A stretch of 18,969 nucleotides of DNA from Actinomycetota bacterium (GTDB taxonomy: Bacteria; Actinomycetota; Geothermincolia; Fen-727; Anoxymicrobiaceae), in the NCBI GenBank assembly GCA_016649525.1, contig JAENXM010000007.1:1-18969 (forward strand). The letters are read 5' to 3'. How positions within the stretch are numbered: the stretch's first letter is position 1; the number at the start of each line of letters is the position of its first letter. Position numbers and translations under genes: made by a program. The notes under the pieces are model-generated. The model saw only the letters and a list, made by a program, of their open reading frames with translations. It did not search any database and was not told the DNA's origin. Of this stretch, positions 1 through 6,643 are shown piece by piece.

Positions 1-513
1 ATCCTCTCCAAGCCCGTGAGCCGCCTGCAGTACCTGCTGGGGAAATACCTCGGTGTCCTTCTCGACCTTGCCATAATCCTCTTGATAATGGGGCTTGAGG
101 TGCTGATCCTGATCTCCGCCCGTGCCCATGCCTTCATGCCCGTCATATTCCAGGGCGTGTTCGCGGTCTTTCTGGAATGCGCGATCATAGCCGCTTTCTG
201 CTTTTTCCTATCGACCTTCGCGACCGTGCCGGTCAACGTTTTCGCGACCATCCTTTTTTACCTCTTGTGCCACGTTAAGACCGACTTTCTGCACAGGGCG
301 CTGGTCGAGGGGACTAACGGCTTCTTGAAGGTACTGGCATGGCCCGCTTATTACCTCCTTCCGAACCTTGAGAACTACAACATCTCCCAGCAGGTCGGCT
401 ACTCGAACGGGGTCTCGGCGGGATACCTCCTCCGGGTCAGCGGCTACGCCGTTTTGTTTGTCGTAGTATTCCTGATCCTCGGTTACCTCGTTTTCAGGAG
501 GAAAGATATCTGA
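1..513 (+). CDS. ABC-2 type transporter permease, C-terminal part (cut by window edge)
   Basis: The frame is open from the first base, so the true start lies outside the window; about 170 residues remain. The first visible residues, ILSKPVSRLQYLLGKYLG, match the segment found after the first cytoplasmic loop of ABC-2 permeases. Four or five hydrophobic segments follow, separated by short polar loops, and the protein ends in a short basic tail (FRRKDI), as usual for the family. ABC-2 permeases form the membrane channel of ATP-driven exporters; the ATPase is probably encoded upstream, outside the window. The stop overlaps the start of the next gene by one base (TGATG), so the two are translationally coupled. 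Substrate cannot be told. The family is seen in the sequence; an export role is inferred. Confidence 0.85.
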   Translation: MLSKPVSRLQYLLGKYLGVLLDLAIILLIMGLEVLILISARAHAFMPVIFQGVFAVFLECAIIAAFCFFLSTFATVPVNVFATILFYLLCHVKTDFLHRALVEGTNGFLKVLAWPAYYLLPNLENYNISQQVGYSNGVSAGYLLRVSGYAVLFVVVFLILGYLVFRRKDI

Positions 514-1205
514 TGTCCTCTGACCGGTGCGGAAGAAACCCGATGCGTGTGGCGACATCTATGGTAGTGATACTTATAGTTGTGCTTCTTGCCGGCGCGG
601 TCCTGCTCCAGTACTCCCTGGACAACGCTTTCGCAACCAGGCAGGGCTGGGAGAAGAGCGCGCCTTTCGACACGGGAAGGTCCGCCCTTGATCTTCTGGG
701 CGGCGCCAGGGAGACGCTCGCCGCGTACTTCTGGACGAAGACGGATACCGTCTTCCACGAATACATGGGCTCAGACCCGGAAAAGACACAGTACATGTAC
801 CCATATTACTGGCTCATAACCAGGCTCGACCCTCACTTCATCATTGCCTACTATTACGCAAGCTGGTACCTTTGCCGCCTCGGTCGAGTTGACAAGGGTC
901 TCGACCTGGCGCTCGATGGGGTGAAGCATAATCCAAACTCGGCGACACTCCAGGAGAACCTTTCGCAGATATATCTCTTCTTCAAAGGAGATCCCGAGAA
1001 GGCAAGGTATCACTGCCTGAAGGCCATCAGCCTAGAACAAGATGAAGAAGAGAGGGCCGTCATGCGCACTTTCCTCACTCTCATCGATGATGTCCTTGCG
1101 GGCAGAGTCCCAGTGCCCAAGGTCACGACGTTCGAACAACTGAGAAAGGCAAGCGAACAACTCGAAGAACACGAAGAGCACGACCACGAGCATCACGAAC
1201 ACTGA
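513..1205 (+). CDS. Membrane-anchored TPR-like protein with histidine-rich C-terminus
   Basis: This 230-residue protein has one hydrophobic segment near the N-terminus (about residues 13-36), probably an uncleaved signal anchor, so the rest should face outside. The middle (about residues 95-190) is helical and TPR-like, with aromatic-rich helices around YYWLITRLDP and a repeat with the pattern A..L.KGDPEKA. The last 14 or so residues are almost all His, Glu and Asp, a likely metal-binding tail. The first ATG overlaps the permease stop (TGATG) and follows AGGAGG at 496-501 by 11 bases. A second in-frame ATG at 543 follows GGAAG by 7 bases and would place the anchor right at the N-terminus. Coupling to the permease suggests an accessory subunit of that transporter. 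No specific family was recognised. Confidence 0.8.
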   Translation: MSSDRCGRNPMRVATSMVVILIVVLLAGAVLLQYSLDNAFATRQGWEKSAPFDTGRSALDLLGGARETLAAYFWTKTDTVFHEYMGSDPEKTQYMYPYYWLITRLDPHFIIAYYYASWYLCRLGRVDKGLDLALDGVKHNPNSATLQENLSQIYLFFKGDPEKARYHCLKAISLEQDEEERAVMRTFLTLIDDVLAGRVPVPKVTTFEQLRKASEQLEEHEEHDHEHHEH

Positions 1206-1223
1206 CCCCTGGCAAACCGCGGA

Positions 1224-2618
1224 CTAGTCGCCCCGCATGAAGGCGTCCATAGACGCCGCGGCGATCTTCCCGGAGCCCATTCCCTCGATGACCGTGGCCG
1301 ACCCGGTGACTATGTCACCGCCGGCATAAACACCGGGAATGCTCGTCCCCATGGTCTCTTCAGACACCTCGATGTAGCCGCGGCGGTTCAGTTCAAGACC
1401 AGGAACCGTGGAGGGGAGCAGCGGGTTTGCGCGGGTGCCGATCGCCATAATCATGACGTCCGCCTCCAGATCGAAATACTCGCCCTTTACCGGCAGGGGC
1501 CTCCTCCTGCCGGACTCATCCGGCTCCCCGAGCTCCATGCGCTGGCACCTGACACCGGCGCAGCGCCCGTCCCGGCCCAGGACCTCGGAGGGGTTCGACA
1601 GCATGTAGAAGTTTATACCCTCCTCCTCCCCGTGATGTATCTCCTCCTCCCGCGCCGGCATCTCGACCCTCGAGCGGCGGTACACTATGTCAACCTCGTC
1701 CGCGCCCATGCGCAGGGCTGTGCGCGCCGAGTCCATTGCAACGTTCCCGCCCCCCACCACGACCACTTTCCCGCCCCTCTTGACCGGCGTGTCGTAGTCG
1801 GGGAAACTCCTGGCCCGCATGAGGTTGCTCCGCGTAAGGAACTCGTTAGCGGAGTAGACTCCGTTCAGGTTCTCTCCCGGGATCCCCATGAACATCGGAA
1901 GCCCGGCCCCGATCCCGATGAACACGGTTTTATACTCTTCGAGCAGGTCATCGAGCGCAGCGGTCTTTCCCACAACGAAGTCGAGTACGATCTCTACGCC
2001 CATCTCGGAGAGAAAGCTGACTTCCCTGTCCACTACCCACTGCGGCAGGCGGAACTCGGGGATACCGTAGGTGAGCACCCCTCCCGCGACATGAAGCGCA
2101 TCGAAGACGCTCACCCGATGGCCGCGCCTCGCGAGCTCGGCGGCCGCGGTCAGGCCCGCGGGCCCCGAGCCGACCACTGCAGCCGCAAGGCCCGTCTTCT
2201 TCTCGGGGCGCGGGACGTCGAGCTGCCCCTGCTGCGCCTCCCGGTCGGCCACGAACCTCTCTAGCTTCCCGATAGCCAGCGGGTCTCCCTTACGGCCGAG
2301 GATACACTCCTTCTCGCACTGGTCCTCCTGCGGGCAAACGCGCCCGCAGACGCCGGGTAAGAGGTTGTCTCTCTTGATGCGATCCGCGCCGGCCTTGAAC
2401 CCGCCCTCCACAACGTCGTTGACGAAACCGGGGATGTCTATTCCGACCGGACAGCCATTGGCGCACAGCGGTTTCTTGCACTGCAGGCATCTTTCCGCTT
2501 CACGTCGAGCCTCGTCATCCGAGTATCCGAGCGCGACCTCTGAGAAGTTCTTGATACGCCGGCCGGGCTCCTGTCTCCTCACCGGCACACCTTCGGGGAT
2601 AAACCGCTTCTTGCTCAA
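1224..2618 (-). CDS. gltA: NADPH-dependent glutamate synthase small-subunit-type flavoprotein
   Basis: This 464-residue protein has the full layout of the GltD/GltA family. An N-terminal cysteine region supplies two [4Fe-4S] sites (CLQCKKPLCANGCP, then CGRVCPQEDQCEKEC). A first dinucleotide motif, VGSGPAGLTAA, binds FAD; a second, VVVGGGNVAMD, binds NADPH; YAGGDIVTG near the end closes the FAD site. The family passes electrons from NADPH to a partner, classically the glutamate synthase large subunit. Stand-alone copies are called homotetrameric GltA, and NfnB/SudA of ferredoxin:NADP oxidoreductase is nearly the same protein. No nfnA or large-subunit gene is in the window, so the substrate is uncertain. 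The start is TTG, sharing TTGA with the ispF stop, preceded by AGGGGA. It is the last gene of the carD operon and converges on the TPR gene 18 bases away. Confidence 0.88.
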   Translation of the reverse strand: MSKKRFIPEGVPVRRQEPGRRIKNFSEVALGYSDDEARREAERCLQCKKPLCANGCPVGIDIPGFVNDVVEGGFKAGADRIKRDNLLPGVCGRVCPQEDQCEKECILGRKGDPLAIGKLERFVADREAQQGQLDVPRPEKKTGLAAAVVGSGPAGLTAAAELARRGHRVSVFDALHVAGGVLTYGIPEFRLPQWVVDREVSFLSEMGVEIVLDFVVGKTAALDDLLEEYKTVFIGIGAGLPMFMGIPGENLNGVYSANEFLTRSNLMRARSFPDYDTPVKRGGKVVVVGGGNVAMDSARTALRMGADEVDIVYRRSRVEMPAREEEIHHGEEEGINFYMLSNPSEVLGRDGRCAGVRCQRMELGEPDESGRRRPLPVKGEYFDLEADVMIMAIGTRANPLLPSTVPGLELNRRGYIEVSEETMGTSIPGVYAGGDIVTGSATVIEGMGSGKIAAASMDAFMRGD

Positions 2619-3118
2619 GAGCCTTCCCCTGTACCGACGGGGTTCACGCCTGTCTCGAGCAGGACCGAAGCTACGCTGGCTACGCCCTCGCCCCTGCCCG
2701 TGAAGCCCATCCCCTCGGTGGTCGTGCCCTTGACGGATACCGATTCTTTTTCGATCTCACAGGTTGTGGCTATCCGCTCGCGCATCCGCTCGCTGTATGG
2801 GGCCACTTTTGGTTCTTCACAGACGATCACGATGTCCACGTTCACGATGCGGTAGCCGTTACTCGTTACTACGCCGAAAACCTTCTCTAGCAAATCCAGG
2901 CTCGACGCATCCCGGTAAGCCGGGTCTTCATCAGGGAACATGCCCCCGATATCACCCTCCCCGCAGGCGCCGAGAAGGGCGTCCATAAGCGCATGCAGTA
3001 CCACGTCGGCGTCGGAATGGCCGGCCAGCCCTTTCTCGAACGGTATCTCGACCCCGCCGAGCACAAGTTTCCTCTCCGGATCAAATCGGTGCGCGTCAAT
3101 GCCTAACCCTACCCTCAA
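2615..3118 (-). CDS. ispF: 2-C-methyl-D-erythritol 2,4-cyclodiphosphate synthase
   Basis: IspF cyclises CDP-methylerythritol 2-phosphate to the 2,4-cyclodiphosphate, releasing CMP, in the cytosolic MEP isoprenoid pathway. The 167-residue length is close to the usual 155-165. The three metal ligands are in register: Asp8 and His10 in GIDAHRF, and His42 in GHSDADVVLHALMDALLG. The loop GDIGGMFPDEDP and the C-terminal substrate-contact segment KGTTTEGMGFTGRGEG are also present. The start is TTG (MRVGLGID) in a 4-base TTGA overlap with the ispD stop, so translation is coupled to ispD. The ispD-ispF pairing gives two enzymes of the same pathway, missing only the IspE step between them. Confidence 0.96.
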   Translation of the reverse strand: MRVGLGIDAHRFDPERKLVLGGVEIPFEKGLAGHSDADVVLHALMDALLGACGEGDIGGMFPDEDPAYRDASSLDLLEKVFGVVTSNGYRIVNVDIVIVCEEPKVAPYSERMRERIATTCEIEKESVSVKGTTTEGMGFTGRGEGVASVASVLLETGVNPVGTGEGS

Positions 3119-3804
3119 CGTCCCATCCTCTCGCTCAAGACAGCTTCCACCATTACGATGTCTTCGGGGTAAGTGACCTTGATGTTCTCGCGGCTACCGT
3201 CGATCACCGCGACGGTCTTTCCCAACCGCTCGACGAGCGAGGCGTCATCTGTCCCCTGGAACTCCTCCTGCCTTGCCCGCCTGTGCGCCTCCCTCAGTAA
3301 CCGTAGAGAGAAGGCCTGGGGGGTTTGCACGGCCACCAGCCTCTCTCTGTCGGCTGTGTCAACCACCCGCCCCCCCTCGACCTGCTTCACCGTGTCGGTC
3401 AGCGGGACCGCCGTTATCACGGCTTCCTCGCTCCGGACCGCGGAGCAGGCCGCCTCTATCATGTCCGGCGTCGCAAGGGGCCTCGCGCCGTCGTGCACGA
3501 CGACCGTCCCACTGTCATCCGGGATCTCCTCGAGAGCGAGGTAAACGGACTCCTGGCGGGTTGCTCCACCGGCGACCACAGCCACCGCCTTCTCGATTCC
3601 GGCGCCGAGCAGCCTCGAGACCGGCCAGGCGTCCAGGCGGTCCGGAGGGACAACCAGGATCAGGCTCTCCACGCATGGGGCGCGCTGGAACGTCTCCAGG
3701 GCATAAAGAACAAGGGGTTTGCCGAGGATATCGATCTCGAGCTTGGGGATTTCCCCCCGCAGCCGGAGCCCGGCGCCAGCCGCGGTAATGACCCCGAAGA
3801 CCAA
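3115..3804 (-). CDS. ispD: 2-C-methyl-D-erythritol 4-phosphate cytidylyltransferase
   Basis: IspD joins MEP to CTP to give CDP-methylerythritol, the third step of the MEP pathway. The protein has 229 residues, normal for the family. The nucleotide-binding loop reads TAAGAGLRLRGEIPK; the usual PKQF that follows is PKLE here, but the catalytic lysine is kept. Further motifs are GGATRQESVYLAL, VVHDGARPL, AVPLTDTVK, QTPQAF and the C-terminal NIKVTYPED with its MEP-binding lysine. The start is TTG, three bases after the stop of the PIN/TRAM gene, with GGGAGG eight bases upstream. It is therefore tightly coupled both to the gene before it and to ispF after it. Confidence 0.95.
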   Translation of the reverse strand: MVFGVITAAGAGLRLRGEIPKLEIDILGKPLVLYALETFQRAPCVESLILVVPPDRLDAWPVSRLLGAGIEKAVAVVAGGATRQESVYLALEEIPDDSGTVVVHDGARPLATPDMIEAACSAVRSEEAVITAVPLTDTVKQVEGGRVVDTADRERLVAVQTPQAFSLRLLREAHRRARQEEFQGTDDASLVERLGKTVAVIDGSRENIKVTYPEDIVMVEAVLSERMGR

Positions 3805-3807
3805 CGC

Positions 3808-4869
3808 CTAACCCTCCCGGTGCTCTTCTCGGAGGTCGCTGAAAATCATCTTTCCGGCAGGGGTCTGCGGGACACTTGTCGTCTCCACCGTCACCTCCGA
3901 GCCGAGCTTCCCCTTGCCCTGCTCCACCACGACCATGGTGCCGTCGTCAAGGTAGCCCACACCCTGCCCGGGCTCCTTCCCCTCCCGGATTATCTTCACC
4001 TTCATCTCCTCGCCGGCGAGCACCACGGGCTTCAGAGAGCTCGCCAGGGCGTTGATGTTCATGACCCTCACACCCTGGAGCTCTGCCACCTTGTTCAGGT
4101 TGAAATCGTTGGTCGTGAGCGACATGCCGGTGAGCTTCGAGAGCGCTATCAGCTTGCCGTCGACCCCGGTTATCTCCGGGAAATCCTGATCGGTTATCTC
4201 GACGCCAGCGTTATCAAGGCGCTGCAGGGCGTTCAACACGTCCAGGCCCCTGCGTCCGCGGCTCCTTTTCAGCTCGTCGGCTGAATCTGCTATCGACTGG
4301 AGCTCCTCCAGGATAAAGCGGGGGACCACCATTGCCCCCTCGACGAAACCGGCCTTTGCGATCTCGACTATCCGCCCGTCGATGATTACGCTCGTGTCAA
4401 GGATCGTGGCCTTTCTCTCCTCCGCTACTCTTGCCGCGCCCGACCCGAGCTTCAACATCGAGGAGAGTTCAGACCGCTTGAGGATGCCGATACGCCCACC
4501 GAGGAAGCCACACGCGATGATGATCACAATGGCAACCATGTCTCCGGGATATCCGAAACGGAACAGCGCTACAGAGGGGATAAGCGCAACCAGAAGACCG
4601 ACCAGCGCGCCCATCACGCCGAAGAACAGCTCGACGCCCGAAACCCTGTAAAGGGAATTATCAAGAAGCCCGAGCAGGTCGGCCACGTACCTGCCTATCA
4701 CTCCGCCGAGCACGTATCCAACCAGTACGCCCAAGACGATGCCAAGGGTAATGGACAGGGCCTGCTGGGGATTTCTCAGGATGTAGTTATCGTTGAGGAT
4801 TTCCGCGATTCTGAAGCCGCCGTATGAACAGGCGAAAATGCTTATCAGGCGAATCACAACAACGACCAC
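3808..4869 (-). CDS. PIN/TRAM-domain membrane protein (YacL-like)
   Basis: The protein has 353 residues. Its first 140 residues hold four hydrophobic segments with glycine-rich turns, placing the rest on the inner membrane face. A PIN domain follows (about residues 150-275): ILDTSVIIDGRI carries the first acidic residue, PRFILEELQ the second, GVDGKLIALSK and TTNDFNLNKVA the last. A C-terminal TRAM domain (about 285-345) is glycine-rich and ends MIFSDL. PIN domains are metal-dependent RNases and TRAM binds RNA, so a membrane-attached RNase or RNA-binding regulator is likely, but the target is unknown. B. subtilis YacL occupies the same place, between disA/carD-type genes and ispD. The start is GTG with GGAGGT eight bases upstream, 40 bases after carD. 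Confidence 0.92.
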   Translation of the reverse strand: MVVVVIRLISIFACSYGGFRIAEILNDNYILRNPQQALSITLGIVLGVLVGYVLGGVIGRYVADLLGLLDNSLYRVSGVELFFGVMGALVGLLVALIPSVALFRFGYPGDMVAIVIIIACGFLGGRIGILKRSELSSMLKLGSGAARVAEERKATILDTSVIIDGRIVEIAKAGFVEGAMVVPRFILEELQSIADSADELKRSRGRRGLDVLNALQRLDNAGVEITDQDFPEITGVDGKLIALSKLTGMSLTTNDFNLNKVAELQGVRVMNINALASSLKPVVLAGEEMKVKIIREGKEPGQGVGYLDDGTMVVVEQGKGKLGSEVTVETTSVPQTPAGKMIFSDLREEHREG

Positions 4870-4908
4870 AGACGAGACCTCCAGGCTTCGGCAAGCCGCC
4901 CTCGCTGA

Positions 4909-5391
4909 CTACTTCCGGGAGAAGACGTCGTCGAGCATCTTAGCAGCTTTCTCATCTTCTATGTTAAGCACATAAATGATTTCGCTCAACAGGATCTGTC
5001 TCGCCTGGTTGAGCATGCGTTTCTCTCCGGTTGAAAGGCCCTTCTCCCGCTCCCGTATCGAGAGGTTCCGTACCACTTCGGCCAACTGGTAGACGTTGCC
5101 GCTTCTTATCTTGTCCCGGTTCTTCTTATAACGGTGGTTCCAGTTCGTGGGCATCTGGCTCTGGCCCTGGTTCAGGACCTCGAACACCGACTTTACCTCG
5201 CGCTTTCCGATGATGCCCCTCATCCCGACGCTATCCGTGCTCTCCTCTGGGACGGTGATTTTCAGGTCTCCCCTGCAAAGGCTGAGTATAAAATATTTCT
5301 TTTTCCCCCCCTCGACGTCTCGCTCTTCAACCCTCTCGACGGTCCCGGCTCCGTGATGCGGGTAAACGACCTTGTCCCCGACGTTGAACAA
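4909..5391 (-). CDS. carD: CarD-family RNA polymerase-binding transcription regulator
   Basis: CarD binds the RNA polymerase beta subunit through an N-terminal Tudor-like domain and stabilises open complexes at promoters, including those of rRNA genes. The 160-residue protein opens with FNVGDKVVYPHHGAGTVERV, the family signature, followed by the beta-rich domain (residues 1-65, ending KITVPEE) and a helical C-terminal domain rich in basic residues. The segment MPTNWNHRYKKNRDKI includes the conserved tryptophan that contacts the upstream edge of the transcription bubble. The start is TTG; AAAGGAG lies ten bases upstream, and an out-of-frame ATG sits between the two. As first gene of the carD-PIN/TRAM-ispD-ispF-gltA run, it follows an upstream region with a palindrome at the likely transcription start. 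M. tuberculosis has the same carD-ispD-ispF order. Confidence 0.95.
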   Translation of the reverse strand: MFNVGDKVVYPHHGAGTVERVEERDVEGGKKKYFILSLCRGDLKITVPEESTDSVGMRGIIGKREVKSVFEVLNQGQSQMPTNWNHRYKKNRDKIRSGNVYQLAEVVRNLSIREREKGLSTGEKRMLNQARQILLSEIIYVLNIEDEKAAKMLDDVFSRK

Positions 5392-5449
5392 CTTTGAACA
5401 TCTCCTTTCATGACCGCTTTGTCCGTCCCAGAGCCCCCTGGCAAGGGCG

Positions 5450-5466
5450 CTGTAAGAGGCTTACAG
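5450..5466 (-). promoter_or_regulatory. Palindrome at the likely carD transcription start
   Basis: A perfect 7-bp inverted repeat, CTGTAAG and CTTACAG with a 3-base spacer, lies 59 bases upstream of carD. A TATATT at 5474-5479 (minus strand) could be a -10 box; if so the palindrome covers roughly +1 to +17, a classic operator position. No good -35 was found. A second imperfect inverted repeat (CCAAAAGG and CCTTTTTGG, 5492-5517) overlaps the expected -35 region. The symmetry is seen directly; the operator role is inferred. Confidence 0.35.
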
Positions 5467-5605
5467 AGGGGGAAATATATTTTAATGCCTGCCAAAAGGC
5501 GTAATAATCCTTTTTGGAGGATCCCAAAAATAAAGCAAGACGAAGCGAATAAATATTAACATAACGGCCTTCAGGAGGCAAGATAGCGCGCCACAACAGG
5601 ATTTC

Positions 5606-5635
5606 TTGACACCCTTCAAAACACGCCAATATAAT
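5606..5635 (+). promoter_or_regulatory. Near-consensus sigma-70 promoter
   Basis: A perfect -35 hexamer TTGACA (5606-5611) and a perfect -10 hexamer TATAAT (5630-5635) are separated by 18 bases. Transcription should begin near 5642, leaving a leader of about 35 bases before the ATG at 5677. This is by far the strongest promoter in the window and drives the small cysteine protein gene, divergently from carD. Confidence 0.85.
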
Positions 5636-5676
5636 AGAGTGACGGCTCAAGGGCGGCCGAACGGAAGGGTTAGAAG

Positions 5677-6081
5677 ATGCCGAGAGAACTGGAGCAAACC
5701 TGTAATGACTTCCAGAAAACGGTATCCCTTCACCTGATCCGGCACCGCAGCATCCTCGATGTCATGACGAAATACCAGGACTCTTGCGCGCGCGTCAACC
5801 GCGCGCTGGCGAAATCCGTCACGTCCTGCGGCTGCCTGAAGATCAAAGCCAGTAAGCAGGCGCTGCCCGCCGACGCCAGCCTCAGCGAGATGAGCGAGTA
5901 CGTCAAGACCCACCTTGAAGGCCACCTCTGCCCCAATTGCTCGGAGGTAATAGAGGAGGAGATGGGAGCATCGCTGTTTTTCCTCGCGGCGATCTGCACC
6001 CTGACGGGGATCGACCTTCACGATATCATAAAGAAGGAGAATGACCGAATCGCCACGCTCGGCGTCTACAGCCTCACCTAG
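5677..6081 (+). CDS. Small cysteine-containing protein, MazG-like helical C-terminus, function unknown
   Basis: The protein has 134 residues and no membrane segment or signal. It is mostly helical, with cysteines in two clusters: SCGC (about residues 50-53) and CPNC (about 87-90), plus Cys9 and Cys37. The two clusters could form one zinc site. The stretch VIEEEMGASLFFLAAICTL then GIDLHDIIKKE resembles the helix pair of MazG-type nucleotide pyrophosphohydrolases (EE.G..L..L......GIDLEE), but the acidic residue that usually follows the glycine is replaced by Ala-Ser, so catalysis is doubtful. From memory, similar proteins occur in Clostridia near the carD/disA region; I cannot name the family with certainty. 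The ATG follows GAAGGG by seven bases. The strong promoter suggests steady, high expression. Confidence 0.8.
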   Translation: MPRELEQTCNDFQKTVSLHLIRHRSILDVMTKYQDSCARVNRALAKSVTSCGCLKIKASKQALPADASLSEMSEYVKTHLEGHLCPNCSEVIEEEMGASLFFLAAICTLTGIDLHDIIKKENDRIATLGVYSLT

Positions 6082-6158
6082 CGGCCGGCAGGCCGCGAAG
6101 TCCGAAAAGACACCAATCGTTATACCCTGCTCAATCATGTTGATTGGCGGTTAGGGTC

Positions 6159-6165
6159 GGGGAGG
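6159..6165 (+). promoter_or_regulatory. Strong ribosome binding site that implies an upstream ATT start
   Basis: GGGGAGG lies in the gap before the next gene, but 49 bases ahead of the first conventional start (GTG at 6215). Four bases after it is ATT (6170), in frame and open through to the stop at 6616. No ribosome binding site precedes GTG 6215, GTG 6218 or ATG 6221. ATT is a rare but known start codon, as in infC. Confidence 0.45.
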
Positions 6166-6214
6166 CGACATTCCCGAAAAAGCAGATCAGTTCATCGCGA
6201 AATATCACGCGGCC

Positions 6215-6616
6215 GTGGTGATGGCGACAAAGGACCGGACGGAGAAGTTAAAGGCGAAGATCGCCTCCGAATGGGTGAAGGACTGGAAGGCCGAACTCGG
6301 CGGGCCGATCGTCGACGAAGAGGAGTTCCGGCAGGCGTTCCAGGATTTCCTGGAGCAGGAGCTCGGCTTTGCCGGGGGCGCAAAGGTGTCAATCGAGGGG
6401 GACGAGCTTCGCATCCAGGTGGAGGACTGCATCATCTGTCACGGGAACGAGGTGCTGCGCAAGAGGGAGGAGCCCACGCTCTGTCCCATCCTCTCCACCG
6501 GGCTCTTATCGATTTCGAGGGTCCTTAAGAGAAACGCGGAGCTTGTGGGTGTTGAAAAACCGGGGCCGGTAGGCTTCTGCACCATCAGATACAGGCTCCT
6601 CAAGCCGAAGAAATAG
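6215..6616 (+). CDS. Small protein with four conserved-looking cysteines, function unknown
   Basis: The conservative start gives 133 residues. An acidic helical N-terminal half (WVKDWKAELGG, EEEFRQAFQDFLEQELGF) leads into a strand-rich core with CIIC (about residues 74-77), LCPI (about 91) and FCTIRY (about 122). Four cysteines in this arrangement suggest a metal or iron-sulfur site or a redox role. No family was recognised; the helical lead-in with a Cys-containing core only loosely recalls small-molecule-binding folds such as V4R. A start at ATT 6170 would add 15 residues and places an ideal ribosome binding site four bases upstream. It follows the preceding plus-strand gene by about 90-130 bases with no clear promoter of its own, so the two may be co-transcribed. 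It converges on disA, with 27 bases between the stops. Confidence 0.72.
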   Translation: MVMATKDRTEKLKAKIASEWVKDWKAELGGPIVDEEEFRQAFQDFLEQELGFAGGAKVSIEGDELRIQVEDCIICHGNEVLRKREEPTLCPILSTGLLSISRVLKRNAELVGVEKPGPVGFCTIRYRLLKPKK

Positions 6617-6643
6617 CCGGGGCCGGCGCTTGAGAGAACCGGG

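Noticed and set aside
1224..2618. NfnB, large subunit of ferredoxin:NADP oxidoreductase
   Set aside because: The sequence would allow it, but the required nfnA partner gene is not adjacent; it is kept as an alternative only.
3325..4284. Plus-strand open frame across ispD and the PIN/TRAM gene
   Set aside because: It covers two well-supported minus-strand genes and their junction, and has no ribosome binding site or recognisable domain.
6081..6096. GCGGCC-GGCA-GGCCGC hairpin after the 5677-6081 gene as a terminator
   Set aside because: There is no T-run after the stem, so intrinsic termination is unlikely; it may only slow polymerase.
5647..6138. Minus-strand open frame opposite the cysteine protein gene
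   Set aside because: The plus strand has a consensus promoter, a ribosome binding site and a coherent protein; the minus frame has none of these.
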